Shown: piece by piece, positions 49,166-58,300 of the stretch
Position numbering within the stretch: position 1 is the first letter of the stretch
How the letters are laid out: every line of letters begins with the position of its first letter
Source: a virus
Reading direction: 5' to 3' (one strand)
Length of the DNA stretch: 64,000 nt
IMG/VR virus record: IMGVR_UViG_3300020469_000011
Coordinates: 1-64,000 of that record
The notes under the pieces: generated by a model
Databases searched by the model: none
Told to the model about the DNA's origin: nothing
Seen by the model: only the letters and a program-made list of their open reading frames with translations
Made by a program: the position numbers and the translations under genes

Positions 49166-50239
49166 ATGAGAAGGAAAAGAAAAGAATCTAATGTAATTAG
49201 TGAACCTAAATCAAAAACACTTAATGATTTTGAAACGGCACTTCTTTTTAATTGGTATCGTGTAAATTATAATGAAAAAGATGCCAAAAAATTTCTAGTA
49301 GAATACACTTCTTGTAAGATTAAAAAATCAATTATAAACAGTTTATCTTATATTCCTTTATCGCATTGCTGGATTGCGAGAATGGTAAAAAATGGTAATA
49401 TTGTTCCTAAAAAATGTTTAGAGAATGTTGAAAAATATATAAATTCTTTAGAAAGAGAAACAAAGATACCGCAGAAAAATGATTTATTTAAAGTGTCTGT
49501 AGAAGAGAAAAATAAGAATAAAACTCTAGATGCATATAGTTATCTTGAAAACTTGATTGATAAACTTTTTGATTCTAAAGGAAAAGTAGAAGTAAAAAGT
49601 GAACCTGTAATTTCAATGTACAACTTAAATAAATCTCAAGCAAGTTTAATTGCGGACTACCTTGAAAAAGATCATCTAAAAGATTTAAGAGATATATCAA
49701 CAGATACTGAAATACAAGAGGGATACTCTTTTCTTACCAAACGTCAACAAAACTTAATTTATAAAAATTTGAAAAATCTTAAAGATGAATTTTTATCTGT
49801 GAGAAATGTTGTAGACAAAGAAAGAAAAAGAAAAGTGAGAGCCGTTAAAATAAAGCCTATTGAAGAACGCATTAGTAAATTAAAGTTTAGAAAAAGTGTT
49901 TTTAAAACTGATCAAATTGATATGAAACATTTGATTGGAAAAAGAGTTTTGTATGTAGCATCAGAAGATAAAAGAACTCTCATTCGCATAGAGTCAAAGT
50001 CTGGATTTGATACAAGATCTTCTTTTTTAATAAATGTTGATAGTGCTGAAAAGTTTGTAATTTATGGGACAAATTTAGAAAAAGGTGTTGAATATATTTC
50101 AAAAGCTAGAAATGAAAAATTAGCTAAAAAGATTAATAAACACGTTATTGTTCGTAGAAAAGAACAAATAGAAATTAAAAATAATGAGTATCGCTCAACA
50201 GATAAATTTTGTGTGATACAAGGATACTTAGATTTATAG
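49166..50239 (+). CDS. Conserved phage protein, unknown (357 aa)
   Basis: A basic protein, mostly helical to residue 250 (VISMYNLNKSQASLIADYLE; SFLTKRQQNLIYKNLKNLKD; DKERKRKVRAVKIKPIEERI), with a beta-like C-terminal 100 residues (RVLYVASEDKRTLIRIESKS). The Lys-rich sections suggest nucleic-acid contact. It precedes the DUF6433 gene by seven bases. Confidence 0.6.
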   Translation: MRRKRKESNVISEPKSKTLNDFETALLFNWYRVNYNEKDAKKFLVEYTSCKIKKSIINSLSYIPLSHCWIARMVKNGNIVPKKCLENVEKYINSLERETKIPQKNDLFKVSVEEKNKNKTLDAYSYLENLIDKLFDSKGKVEVKSEPVISMYNLNKSQASLIADYLEKDHLKDLRDISTDTEIQEGYSFLTKRQQNLIYKNLKNLKDEFLSVRNVVDKERKRKVRAVKIKPIEERISKLKFRKSVFKTDQIDMKHLIGKRVLYVASEDKRTLIRIESKSGFDTRSSFLINVDSAEKFVIYGTNLEKGVEYISKARNEKLAKKINKHVIVRRKEQIEIKNNEYRSTDKFCVIQGYLDL

Positions 50240-50246
50240 GAGATTT

Positions 50247-50675
50247 ATGAGCTTAAAACCCGTACCAATAATTTTTGAAGAAATATCTAAAGCAAAAACT
50301 CATTTAGAGAAAGTAAAGATATTAAAAAATAATCGCAATTCAATGGTAGATTTATTGTTAGAATTAACTTTTAGTAAGAATTTAGCTATTTCTTTGCCAG
50401 TTGGAAAACCCCCTTATTTAAAAGCAGGAGAAGCAGATTTATTTAATGCAACTTTATTATACGCTAATCGTAAATTAATTGAAATTTTTATCAATGACAA
50501 TGGAAGTCATTTAAAACTAATTAAAAAAGAGCAACTCTTTATTGATTTATTAGAGAACCTAGATCCTAAAGAGGCTGAACTATTATGTGAAGTTAAAGAT
50601 AAGGAATTGACTTCTTATCCTGGAATCTCAAAAAAAGTTATACAAAAAATTTATCCGCATTGGGAACTTGCTTAA
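50247..50675 (+). CDS. DUF6433 family conserved T4-like phage protein
   Basis: A 142-residue protein with the family layout: VPIIFEEISKAKTHLEKVKI, LPVGKPPYLKAGEADLF, YANRKLIEIFI, KKEQLFIDLLENLDPKEAEL and LCEVKDKELTSYPGISKKVI. It is widespread in marine T4-like phages, without known function. It meets the oppositely transcribed ParB-like gene in a four-base overlap. Confidence 0.8.
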   Translation: MSLKPVPIIFEEISKAKTHLEKVKILKNNRNSMVDLLLELTFSKNLAISLPVGKPPYLKAGEADLFNATLLYANRKLIEIFINDNGSHLKLIKKEQLFIDLLENLDPKEAELLCEVKDKELTSYPGISKKVIQKIYPHWELA

Positions 50676-51142
50676 TTTTTCTTGCTGACATAGGCTACTG
50701 GAATTTCTTTCATTTCATGTAACCAAAAAGCAACCATCCTATGCCTACCTTCCATTACAAATAAGTTCTTATCATTTTTTTCTACATAAATGGGAAGAGC
50801 TTTTTCACCTTTTTTTAATTGATTTAAAATTTTATTTGTTCTTTTTTCATCTTTTGGGAATTCATCGTAAGTAGAATACATTTCCTTTATCTGTTTTTCA
50901 AATTTAGAAATAGGTTCTCTTTTTAATTCCACTTTAATGTTATCAACAGAAGTATCTAACCATTCGCTCACATCTTTTAAATCTTGGTCATTTATAGTAG
51001 ATGTATCTTCTTTTAATTTTTTCTTTCCTTGGCAATGAGCCCGTTGGCTAAATCCTTTAGGATTATTACAGTCAATAGATTTTTTATACTTATCTGACCA
51101 TTTTTCTGATAAGTATATACAAAAATTTTTATATGTTTTCAT
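50672..51142 (-). CDS. Capsid-targeted protein with ParB-like nuclease-type domain
   Basis: The N-terminus MKTYKNFCIYLSE matches T4 capsid-targeting sequences (MKTY start) and has an L-S-E site at residues 11-13 like those cut by prohead protease. Residues 20-42 contain DCNNPKGFSQRAHCQGKKK, a short Cys/His motif known in marine phages. Residues 95-156 (ALPIYVEKNDKNLFVMEGRH, then RMVAFWLHEMKEIPVAYV) carry the ParB-like core with GRHR. It probably enters the head and is injected. A leftward late promoter (51190) serves this single gene, opposite in direction to both neighbours. Confidence 0.75.
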   Translation of the reverse strand: MKTYKNFCIYLSEKWSDKYKKSIDCNNPKGFSQRAHCQGKKKLKEDTSTINDQDLKDVSEWLDTSVDNIKVELKREPISKFEKQIKEMYSTYDEFPKDEKRTNKILNQLKKGEKALPIYVEKNDKNLFVMEGRHRMVAFWLHEMKEIPVAYVSKKN

Positions 51143-51189
51143 AATTATTTAAAAAGTTTTTTTGATAAATAGTCTTATTGATTATGATA

Positions 51190-51197
51190 TATTTATA
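51190..51197 (-). promoter_or_regulatory. T4-type late promoter
   Basis: Perfect TATAAATA on the minus strand about 50 bases before the capsid-targeted gene's start at 51142. Confidence 0.65.
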
Positions 51198-51220
51198 AAT
51201 TTTTAATGGAGTTATATAAT

Positions 51221-51466
51221 ATGCCTTATTACGATTTCTACTGTGAACAATGTGATAAAGAATTAGAAATTAATTTACCCATAGCGAAACGAAATGATAT
51301 TATAAAATGCGAACAATGCCAAAACACACTCACAAAAAAAGTTTCTCTAATTACAATAGGTTATGATAATTTTGCTTTAACCGGCAAAAAGCCTGATGAG
51401 GGTTTCCGTGACAAATTAAGAGAGATGAAAAGAAACATTCCGAGAAATACAATCAACGTAGATTAA
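51221..51466 (+). CDS. FmdB-type zinc-ribbon protein
   Basis: An 81-residue protein beginning MPYYDFYCEQCDKELEINLP with the CxxC pairs YCEQCD and CEQCQ that define the FmdB regulatory-type zinc ribbon. The family includes many small phage proteins of unclear role. The start at 51221 is chosen for its family-typical MPxY beginning, with GGAG ten bases upstream; the frame is open five codons further up. Confidence 0.8.
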   Translation: MPYYDFYCEQCDKELEINLPIAKRNDIIKCEQCQNTLTKKVSLITIGYDNFALTGKKPDEGFRDKLREMKRNIPRNTINVD

Positions 51467-51498
51467 TAAGGAGGTTTCGAATAAAAAAATATTAAATA

Positions 51499-51547
51499 AC
51501 TCACTCAGGTCTTATATATTCTGAGTGAGTGATAAGTAAACCTGAGT
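51499..51547 (+). promoter_or_regulatory. Competing hairpins in the phoH leader
   Basis: ACTCACTCAG (51499-51508) pairs perfectly with CTGAGTGAGT (51521-51530). ACTCAGGT (51503-51510), inside the first arm, pairs perfectly with ACCTGAGT (51540-51547). The two structures exclude each other. The first could end the FmdB transcript; the second would release it. Confidence 0.55.
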
Positions 51548-51577
51548 AATTCTTGTTAAAATAATACGGAGTTACTT

Positions 51578-52372
51578 ATGTCAAGAAAAAAGACACAAAC
51601 TTCTAATCGAGATCGTGGACTTCAACTGCGAGAGATTGAGCCGATGACTAACGCTCAAAATTTATTATTTAATGCGTTTTATGAAGGTTATCATGTAATA
51701 TCAATGGGTACGGCAGGTACGGGTAAATCCTTTTTATCTATCTACCTTGGATTAGAAGCGGTCTTTGACCCACACTCTCCATATAAAAAAGTTCTCATAT
51801 GTAGGTCTTGTGTACCTTCTAGAGATATCGGATTTTTACCAGGTACAGAAGAGGAAAAAATTTCTGTATATAAAAGACCATATCAATCTATTGTGCAAGA
51901 ACTTTTCAAAAGAGATGATGCTTGGGAAATTCTTGAAAAAAAAGGAGTTGTTCAATTCTGTTCAACTTCATTTTTGAGAGGAACAACAATCGATAACACA
52001 ATTATATTTGTAGATGAAATACAAAATTTAGCCTACAATGAAATTCATAACGTAGTTACTCGCATAGGAAAGGATTCGGCTTTAGTTTTAGCGGGAGATT
52101 TTGGTCAAATGGATTTAGACACGGAAGAAAGCGGTGTCAAAGACTTTTTTGAAATAGCAAAAAGAACAAAAGGCTTCAACATCGTAACTTTCCAAGAAAA
52201 AGATATAGTCAGAAATGATTTTATTAAAGATTATATCATAGCTAAAAACCAATATGATAAGGAGAAAAGAGAAAGAACTATATATAATGGCCATAGAGTT
52301 GAAAGAGAGTCATTTAATAATATAGTTGTTGCGGGTAAAAAATATGCTTTAGAGGCAACTCCTATTAATTAA
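51578..52372 (+). CDS. phoH: PhoH-like ATPase
   Basis: A 264-residue protein with the PhoH P-loop: QNLLFNAFYEGYHVISMGTA, then GTAGTGKS (residues 44-51), ICRSCVPSRDIGFLPG, TIIFVDEIQNLAYNE as Walker B, and LVLAGDFGQMDL. Common in marine phages and linked to phosphate stress in bacteria, though its role in infection is unproven; RNase or helicase links have been proposed. It has a structured leader (51499-51547) and a GC-rich hairpin after it. Confidence 0.93.
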   Translation: MSRKKTQTSNRDRGLQLREIEPMTNAQNLLFNAFYEGYHVISMGTAGTGKSFLSIYLGLEAVFDPHSPYKKVLICRSCVPSRDIGFLPGTEEEKISVYKRPYQSIVQELFKRDDAWEILEKKGVVQFCSTSFLRGTTIDNTIIFVDEIQNLAYNEIHNVVTRIGKDSALVLAGDFGQMDLDTEESGVKDFFEIAKRTKGFNIVTFQEKDIVRNDFIKDYIIAKNQYDKEKRERTIYNGHRVERESFNNIVVAGKKYALEATPIN

Positions 52373-52393
52373 TCTATTATTTCAAAGGAACAC

Positions 52394-52411
52394 GGGGGAT
52401 ATAGATCCCCC
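52394..52411 (+). terminator. GC-rich hairpin after phoH
   Basis: GGGGGAT and ATCCCCC form a 7-bp stem with an ATAG tetraloop. It lacks a T run (AAAATA follows), so it might be a pausing or mRNA-end-protecting hairpin. Confidence 0.55.
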
Positions 52412-52427
52412 AAAATAGAAAGTTAAT

Positions 52428-52838
52428 GTGCAAAGATACGAAAATATTTTAAATGATTTTTTAGGTTTTTGTGAAAGTAAAAAATATGATATTGCAAGTG
52501 TTGATAAGTTGTATGAAAAAGAAAAATATAAAAGAGAGAGCAATATAGTTCTTATTTTAGCAAGAGTAGCTTTATATAAACACGTACCGCTACTAATTGA
52601 ACTTTACAGCACCAAATCAATTGGATTGTTTTTTAATTTGTTTGAATGTGATCCACTTTCAGCAAGTTTATTTACCAAAGAGTTTATGGAAAAGGAAGTA
52701 GATATTATATCGGCATTTGTTGAAATGAAAGATACGAAAGGAAAATTAACTAATATATTATTTGGTGAAGAAGCCTTTAATCAGTTTATCAAAGAGAAAA
52801 AAAATAAGTCAATAATAACACCTAATTTGCTAAATTAG
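52428..52838 (+). CDS. Hypothetical protein (136 aa), GTG start
   Basis: Not recognised. A helical protein (YENILNDFLGFCESKKYDIA; NIVLILARVALYKHVPLLIE) with no membrane segment. The only in-frame start after the hairpin is GTG at 52428, with GAAAG upstream. Confidence 0.55.
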   Translation: MQRYENILNDFLGFCESKKYDIASVDKLYEKEKYKRESNIVLILARVALYKHVPLLIELYSTKSIGLFFNLFECDPLSASLFTKEFMEKEVDIISAFVEMKDTKGKLTNILFGEEAFNQFIKEKKNKSIITPNLLN

Positions 52839-52854
52839 TAAGGAATATCAAAGA

Positions 52855-54261
52855 ATGGAAAGTCCGAATAAATTTTTAATTGAAGGAATTAAAAAAAATC
52901 AAATTGAAGAAGTCTTTAATAATCAAGATTTTAAAGTTGGTATAGAATATGAATTTTATAACACAAAATTTTTAGATGATACAAATCGTCCTGACGCTAA
53001 TGAAACTTTATTATTAGGATTATTCACAGATGTTTTAAATGGAGCTAAAAAGAAAAATCGTAACATATTAAATAATAATCGTAATCAAACTAAAAAGAAT
53101 AAAATTATAAATTCTTATGACATTCTTGATGATTTTGAAGCAAAAGATGCTAAAGTACTTTTGCAATTTTTTAAACGTAATGAAATTAATTTATCTGAAT
53201 TAATTGATTTGATATATTTTTACATCGCTTCACCAGGTTCTAAATTTCCAAAATTATTTAAAGAGTATGATTATAAAAAAGATGTGTTTGACAAATACAC
53301 AGGACCCGGTAAGTTTAGAAAATTTCAAAAGTTCATGGGTTTACTTAATTCTAAAGTTTCTGGTGAAGTTCCATTTCGTGAAATTAAAAAATTCTATACA
53401 AAAGAAGGTAATCTACCCCCATCAATTAAAAATCCATTAGTATCTGTTTCGGCTAAAGCAAGCAAAGATAGATGGGGTATTACAGTAGACCCTTCAATTT
53501 CTCCAGCAATAGGTGGAATAGAATTTATCAGTCCTCCTATGAAACCTAAAGAAGCTATTATAGCAACAGACCAAATATTTCGTTATATAAAACAAAATGG
53601 TAATACTGAATCTTTTTATGATGAAATGGAAATAACTAATCCTAGAATGGAAGAACCTAGTTACAGAGGCTCTAATAAAAGAGAATCCCAATGTGGATTG
53701 CATATCAATATATCTTTTAAGCCCGAAAGAATGAAAAATTTTGACCCTTTAAAATTCTTAATATTTTCTCATGAATCTCAAGTAGATCAAAAAAAGCTTT
53801 TTGGTGATAGAAAAGATGCTGCACATATAACTAAGGTACTACCAGAATTAAAGACTTATTTTTTGAAAATTAGTAAGAATGTTGATTTAGGTTCAGAAAA
53901 AACTGATGAACAAAGAGAAGCCACATTTCATGAATATACAAAAAATAAAATGAGTAAAGGTTTAAATTTATTGAAAAGTATAATGAACTCTGGTCTAGTT
54001 GCCGATAAATATAGTAATTTTAATTTAGCTAATTTTAAACACACTAATCGTTCTATTAGAAGAGCAAGTTCAGAAAGAATAGAAATTCGTTATTTTGGGG
54101 GGCAAGGTTATGAAGATAAGTTTATGTTGTTTAGAAAAGTGCTTGGTGAATTATTATACGCACTAGATATAGCAACAGACCCAGAAAAAGAAAAGAAAAC
54201 TTATTACAAAAAAGCTTATAAAATATTAAACCTTATAAGAACAGAAAATAAAAAGAAATGA
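52855..54261 (+). CDS. Amidoligase-like protein 2 (468 aa)
   Basis: The larger of two such proteins here. Motifs in order: FKVGIEYEFYNTKF (acidic metal/ATP residues, about residue 28), PAIGGIEFISPPM, RESQCGLHINISF with the catalytic His/Asn region, and SERIEIRYFGGQGYEDK near the end. The family forms amide bonds between amino acids or to proteins. Residues 60-150 are an insertion. AAGGA precedes the start. Substrate unknown. Confidence 0.68.
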   Translation: MESPNKFLIEGIKKNQIEEVFNNQDFKVGIEYEFYNTKFLDDTNRPDANETLLLGLFTDVLNGAKKKNRNILNNNRNQTKKNKIINSYDILDDFEAKDAKVLLQFFKRNEINLSELIDLIYFYIASPGSKFPKLFKEYDYKKDVFDKYTGPGKFRKFQKFMGLLNSKVSGEVPFREIKKFYTKEGNLPPSIKNPLVSVSAKASKDRWGITVDPSISPAIGGIEFISPPMKPKEAIIATDQIFRYIKQNGNTESFYDEMEITNPRMEEPSYRGSNKRESQCGLHINISFKPERMKNFDPLKFLIFSHESQVDQKKLFGDRKDAAHITKVLPELKTYFLKISKNVDLGSEKTDEQREATFHEYTKNKMSKGLNLLKSIMNSGLVADKYSNFNLANFKHTNRSIRRASSERIEIRYFGGQGYEDKFMLFRKVLGELLYALDIATDPEKEKKTYYKKAYKILNLIRTENKKK

Positions 54262-54264
54262 AAT

Positions 54265-54414
54265 ATGTATCATAAAAATATAGCATGTAATTCATGTAAT
54301 GCAGAGTTTACTATAAAACATGAAATGATGGCAGAAATATATGAAGTTAAATGCTGTCCTTTTTGTGGAGATGAAATTGACGAAGAAGATGTGGAAGAAA
54401 TAACAGATAATTAA
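54265..54414 (+). CDS. Small zinc-ribbon protein (49 aa)
   Basis: Begins MYHKNIACNSCNAEFTIKHE and continues to KCCPFCGDEID, giving the CxxC...CxxC pairs of a zinc ribbon, with an acidic tail. It starts three bases after the preceding stop and ends two bases before the next start. Confidence 0.65.
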   Translation: MYHKNIACNSCNAEFTIKHEMMAEIYEVKCCPFCGDEIDEEDVEEITDN

Positions 54415-54416
54415 TT

Positions 54417-54677
54417 ATGGAAACACTTACAGAAAAAAATAGTTGGAGAGTCTTATTTTTTCAAGATGTAGATAAATTATTTGAGGGATATTTATTCAAA
54501 ACTAAAGATGATGCTTTAGGAGCAGCACTTGAATACTGCAAGCAAATGAGTCCTTCTAAAAGATCTAATCTTATTAAAGTAAATGCTAAAAAATTGATAA
54601 TGGCGGCAAAAAATTCTAAAGAGTATGTAATAATAATGCCTCCAGATATAGAAAAAAATAAAAAGAAAATAATTTAA
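54417..54677 (+). CDS. Hypothetical protein (86 aa)
   Basis: Not recognised. METLTEKNSWRVLFFQDVDK, then LFKTKDDALGAALEYCKQMS and a very basic end (PDIEKNKKKII). Part of the run of small genes before the nuclease. Confidence 0.55.
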   Translation: METLTEKNSWRVLFFQDVDKLFEGYLFKTKDDALGAALEYCKQMSPSKRSNLIKVNAKKLIMAAKNSKEYVIIMPPDIEKNKKKII

Positions 54678-54688
54678 TAAGGATGATT

Positions 54689-55144
54689 ATGAAGAAATAT
54701 TTTTTAAGTTTATTCATTATGTTTTGGGTTTTTATAGTAATAGGAACAACTTTTAGTAATTTTTTAAAAGCTGAAGATTTAGAGTATCCAATTTTTAAAA
54801 GTTGTTATGATGGTGATACTTGTAAATTTGATATACCGGATGTGCCAGATGTTTTTGGTAAAAATTTAGCCGTAAGAATAAGAGGTATTGATACGCCAGA
54901 AATTAGAGGAAAATGTGAGAATGAAAAAATTATGGCAAAAAAAGCAAAAGAATTTATTAATTTTCTAATGAACAAAGCGACTTTAATAGAAGTTAAAAAT
55001 GTAGAAAGAGGTAAATATTTTAGAGTTGTTGCCGATGTATATGTTGATGGTAAGTCTATTGCAAAATATATGATACAAAATGATTATGCTCTACCTTATG
55101 AAGAAAACATTGATTGGTGTAAGCATAGAAGAATAAGGAAATAA
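54689..55144 (+). CDS. Secreted or membrane-anchored thermonuclease (SNase family)
   Basis: An N-terminal hydrophobic segment (YFLSLFIMFWVFIVIGTTFS) can act as signal or anchor. The nuclease domain shows SCYDGDTCKFD (catalytic Asp region), VRIRGIDTPEIRG with the Arg/Asp of the active site, and the later ERGKYFRVVADVYVDGKSIA with its Glu/Arg. It would degrade DNA in the periplasm, perhaps competitor or host DNA. The ATG at 54689 fits AAGGA spacing; one at 54683 is too close. Confidence 0.87.
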   Translation: MKKYFLSLFIMFWVFIVIGTTFSNFLKAEDLEYPIFKSCYDGDTCKFDIPDVPDVFGKNLAVRIRGIDTPEIRGKCENEKIMAKKAKEFINFLMNKATLIEVKNVERGKYFRVVADVYVDGKSIAKYMIQNDYALPYEENIDWCKHRRIRK

Positions 55145-55146
55145 TA

Positions 55147-55207
55147 TCACTGACAGAAGCTTTATTTTAGACGCCAGTGAATTTTTATAAGCGAATCAAT
55201 CATTCGC
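55147..55207 (+). terminator. Two stem-loops between the nuclease and fibre genes
   Basis: TCACTG/CAGTGA (55147-55180, long loop) followed by T-rich DNA, then GCGAAT/ATTCGC (55191-55207) flanked by TTATAA on each side. Probably the 3' end of the nuclease transcript. The rest of 55208-55331 holds A-rich sequence and the late promoter. Confidence 0.5.
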
Positions 55208-55266
55208 AAGCAAGTTATAAAAAAATATGAAAAAAAATAAAAAAAATAATTAGTTTGTTTGAATGA

Positions 55267-55274
55267 CATAAATA
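55267..55274 (+). promoter_or_regulatory. T4-type late promoter (CATAAATA)
   Basis: CATAAATAAAAC lies about 60 bases before the large fibre gene and differs by one base from consensus. Confidence 0.5.
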
Positions 55275-55331
55275 AAACAAAGCCCTTTTATATAAAACAA
55301 TTCAAACAAACGAACTTTTGGAAATACAAAC

Positions 55332-58300
55332 ATGAGTAATATTCCTCTTCTATTATTGAGCAACACTTTTGGTGAGTGGTTAATAACAATTAACAATGTC
55401 ATAGCAGAAAATAATAATTCTTCTGCGAATGGTGTATCAAATACATTGACAAGATTTGATGCAAATGGCTCACTTACATTCAATGAATTAAACTCCAACA
55501 ATGTTCAGTTAAAAGTCGGTCCTGCGATTAATGAAGTTAGAACTGATTTTCAACAAAACAATCACACTTCTGTAGCAACTACAGGAGCTATTCTTGAATT
55601 GTTAACTGGAAGTAATAGTATTCTTCCATTGAGGCTTGAGTCATTGAGGTTTGGTACTTCATTTGATTCAGTAAATGCAATATCCAAAAGTTTTAGTGCA
55701 AGTGACCCAAATACATTATTAACATCAAATGCTATTTACAATTTCTTAACGGGCACAAGAACATTAAGTTTTGACCTTAGATCTGATTCTATTCGTATTG
55801 GTTCAGGACCTGTTATAACTGAAATAGCTACTACATTTTCTTCTATTGATAATTCAACTGTACCTACAACAAGTGCTGTAAGCAACTACTTATCAAGTGC
55901 AGCAACCATTAATTTGGACCTAGCATCTTTAAGATTGAATACGGGACAATCTGTAAATAAAATTGCAAATAACTTTAATAGTGTTGACGACACTACACTA
56001 GTGACTGCAAAGGCTGTTTATAATTTGGTTGGTGGAATTGATAACGATATTGGAACTATTGAAGGTAGAAGTATAGATTTGGGTTCTACTTATGTTGTAA
56101 ATAATTTTGCTATTGATTTCAGCACAATAACTCACTATTCTTTACCCACTGTAACTGCGGTAAAAGACTTTATAACAAGTGGAAACTATAGTCTAGATGT
56201 ATCTGCTAATTCTTTAACAGCAACTAATTTACATACAAATGCTATCTCTATAGATGGTCATACTATTAATAGCATAAGAACAGACTTTAATTTACTTTCA
56301 AATGATGAGTTAGTTACTTCAAATGCTGTATATAATCTATTAACTGATGGAAATGTAGTTTTAAATTCTCAATTTTCAAATACACATACGTCTAGTATAT
56401 CTATAAATGGATATTCAATTAATGCTGTAGCAAATGTAATAAATGCTGCAAACACAAATAATCATACTTTAGGAACAACACAAGGAATTTATGACCTTTT
56501 ATCTGGAGGTGTAACTACTGTTCCTCCACTTCCAATTTCTGCTAATTCATTCTCATTCCCAGGTGGTACTGGAAATACATCAGTAAATTCTATTGCTACA
56601 AATTTCTCTTCTATAAATGATAATAGTTTAGTCACAGCAAATGCAGTTTATAATTTATTAACTGATGGTTCTGTTAATTTAGCTGTAGATTTTGATTCAA
56701 TCACTTTAGTGAATGGAGTAACTGTAAATGGAATCGCTACTGCTATTACAACTGCTAATACGAATGATTATACTCTAGCCACTACAAAAGCAGTTCATGA
56801 CACTATAGGAAGTGGTGTAGGCAACATCACAGTTGCACAAGTAGAAACAAATGACTTGTACTCATTTCAAGTAAGTTTAGGAAATTATGCATTTGGTAGG
56901 TCAACTGCTCAAAATGCTGCATCAGCAGGAACAGCAACTTTAGCTACTCCTTGGGTATATACTTCTACATTAGAAGCTTATGATCAAAAGAATGCAAGTG
57001 GTACGGGTATTATATTAAGTGCAAATTCAAGTTCACCTGCAGGAGAAACAGTTGCTGCAAATAACATTGCATTTTTTACAGGCGGATCAATACGTCTAAA
57101 GGTTAATAATACAGAGATAGATGCTGGATCTAGTATTGTTAAAACAACAGCAACTCCTTCAGCATCAAGTCATTTGATAACAAAAGCCTTTGCAGATGCT
57201 ACTTACAATCCTGTTGGAAGCACAGGTACTAGAATTGCAAACAATGCGATTAATGTTGATATAGATGCTAATAATATTGTATTCACAGGTAATAGTGAGC
57301 CAGCAACTAATGACACTTATACTTTAGGAAATTCAACAAATAGATTTAAAGATTTATATCTAAGTGGTAGTGCATTTATTTCAGATGATTCTGCAATTAC
57401 TTCTTCAAATGGAAGTATACAGTTTAATGCTAATAACCAAACAATAGAAGTTCTAGGAAATGGTTCTTCTGTAACTGGTAAATTAACTTTAAATTGTGAG
57501 ATGAATTCACACGGACAAACTATTGTACCACAACCACATAGTGCAGCCGTTACAAACACTTTAACTTTACCAGCAAACGGCAGTCAAGAAATTGTTGGTA
57601 CAATTGCTACACAAACATTAACAAATAAAACATTAGGTCAAACAAGTTTAAGTGGAGATTTATTACCAACTGCTGATTCAACATATAATCTAGGATCACC
57701 TGCAAATAAATTCAAAGATTTATATCTGTCATCTTCAACACTATGGTTGGGTGATTTAATAAAATTAGACACTTCATCTGGTGTAGCTAAGTTCTTAAAG
57801 AGAAATCCAAGTAGCTTACCTTATATATTTTCTATTATTGGTGGTGATAGTGCTAATGCAATATCACATGTTAATACTACATTTAGTTATAGTCCTGCTA
57901 GAACTGCATTATCTGAATTAACATCAAACGATTTATTAAGTTATTTACAAACATTTGCTTCTTTTGGAAATGCACAATTGGGAACTTTGTTTCCACCAGA
58001 AAAAGATGCTACTGGCAACACAAGTACTTATTACAATGTTAATGATTACTCTGATATTATAGCTCAAGAAAGACCAGGAACAATTGCTTCGGATGTATCG
58101 GAAGCCTCTACATATGCTCTTGATTACGGAGTATCAAGTACAGCCACCTTTAAAAGACCTGATATAGATGTTACACTATCTTTAACCAATGTTTCTGATT
58201 TAGAAGGAATGACGGTACATGTAACTGCTTTTGTTGTACAAAACACAACTCCACATACAATGTCAGGTATATTAATTAATGGAAATAGTGCGAATCAGTT

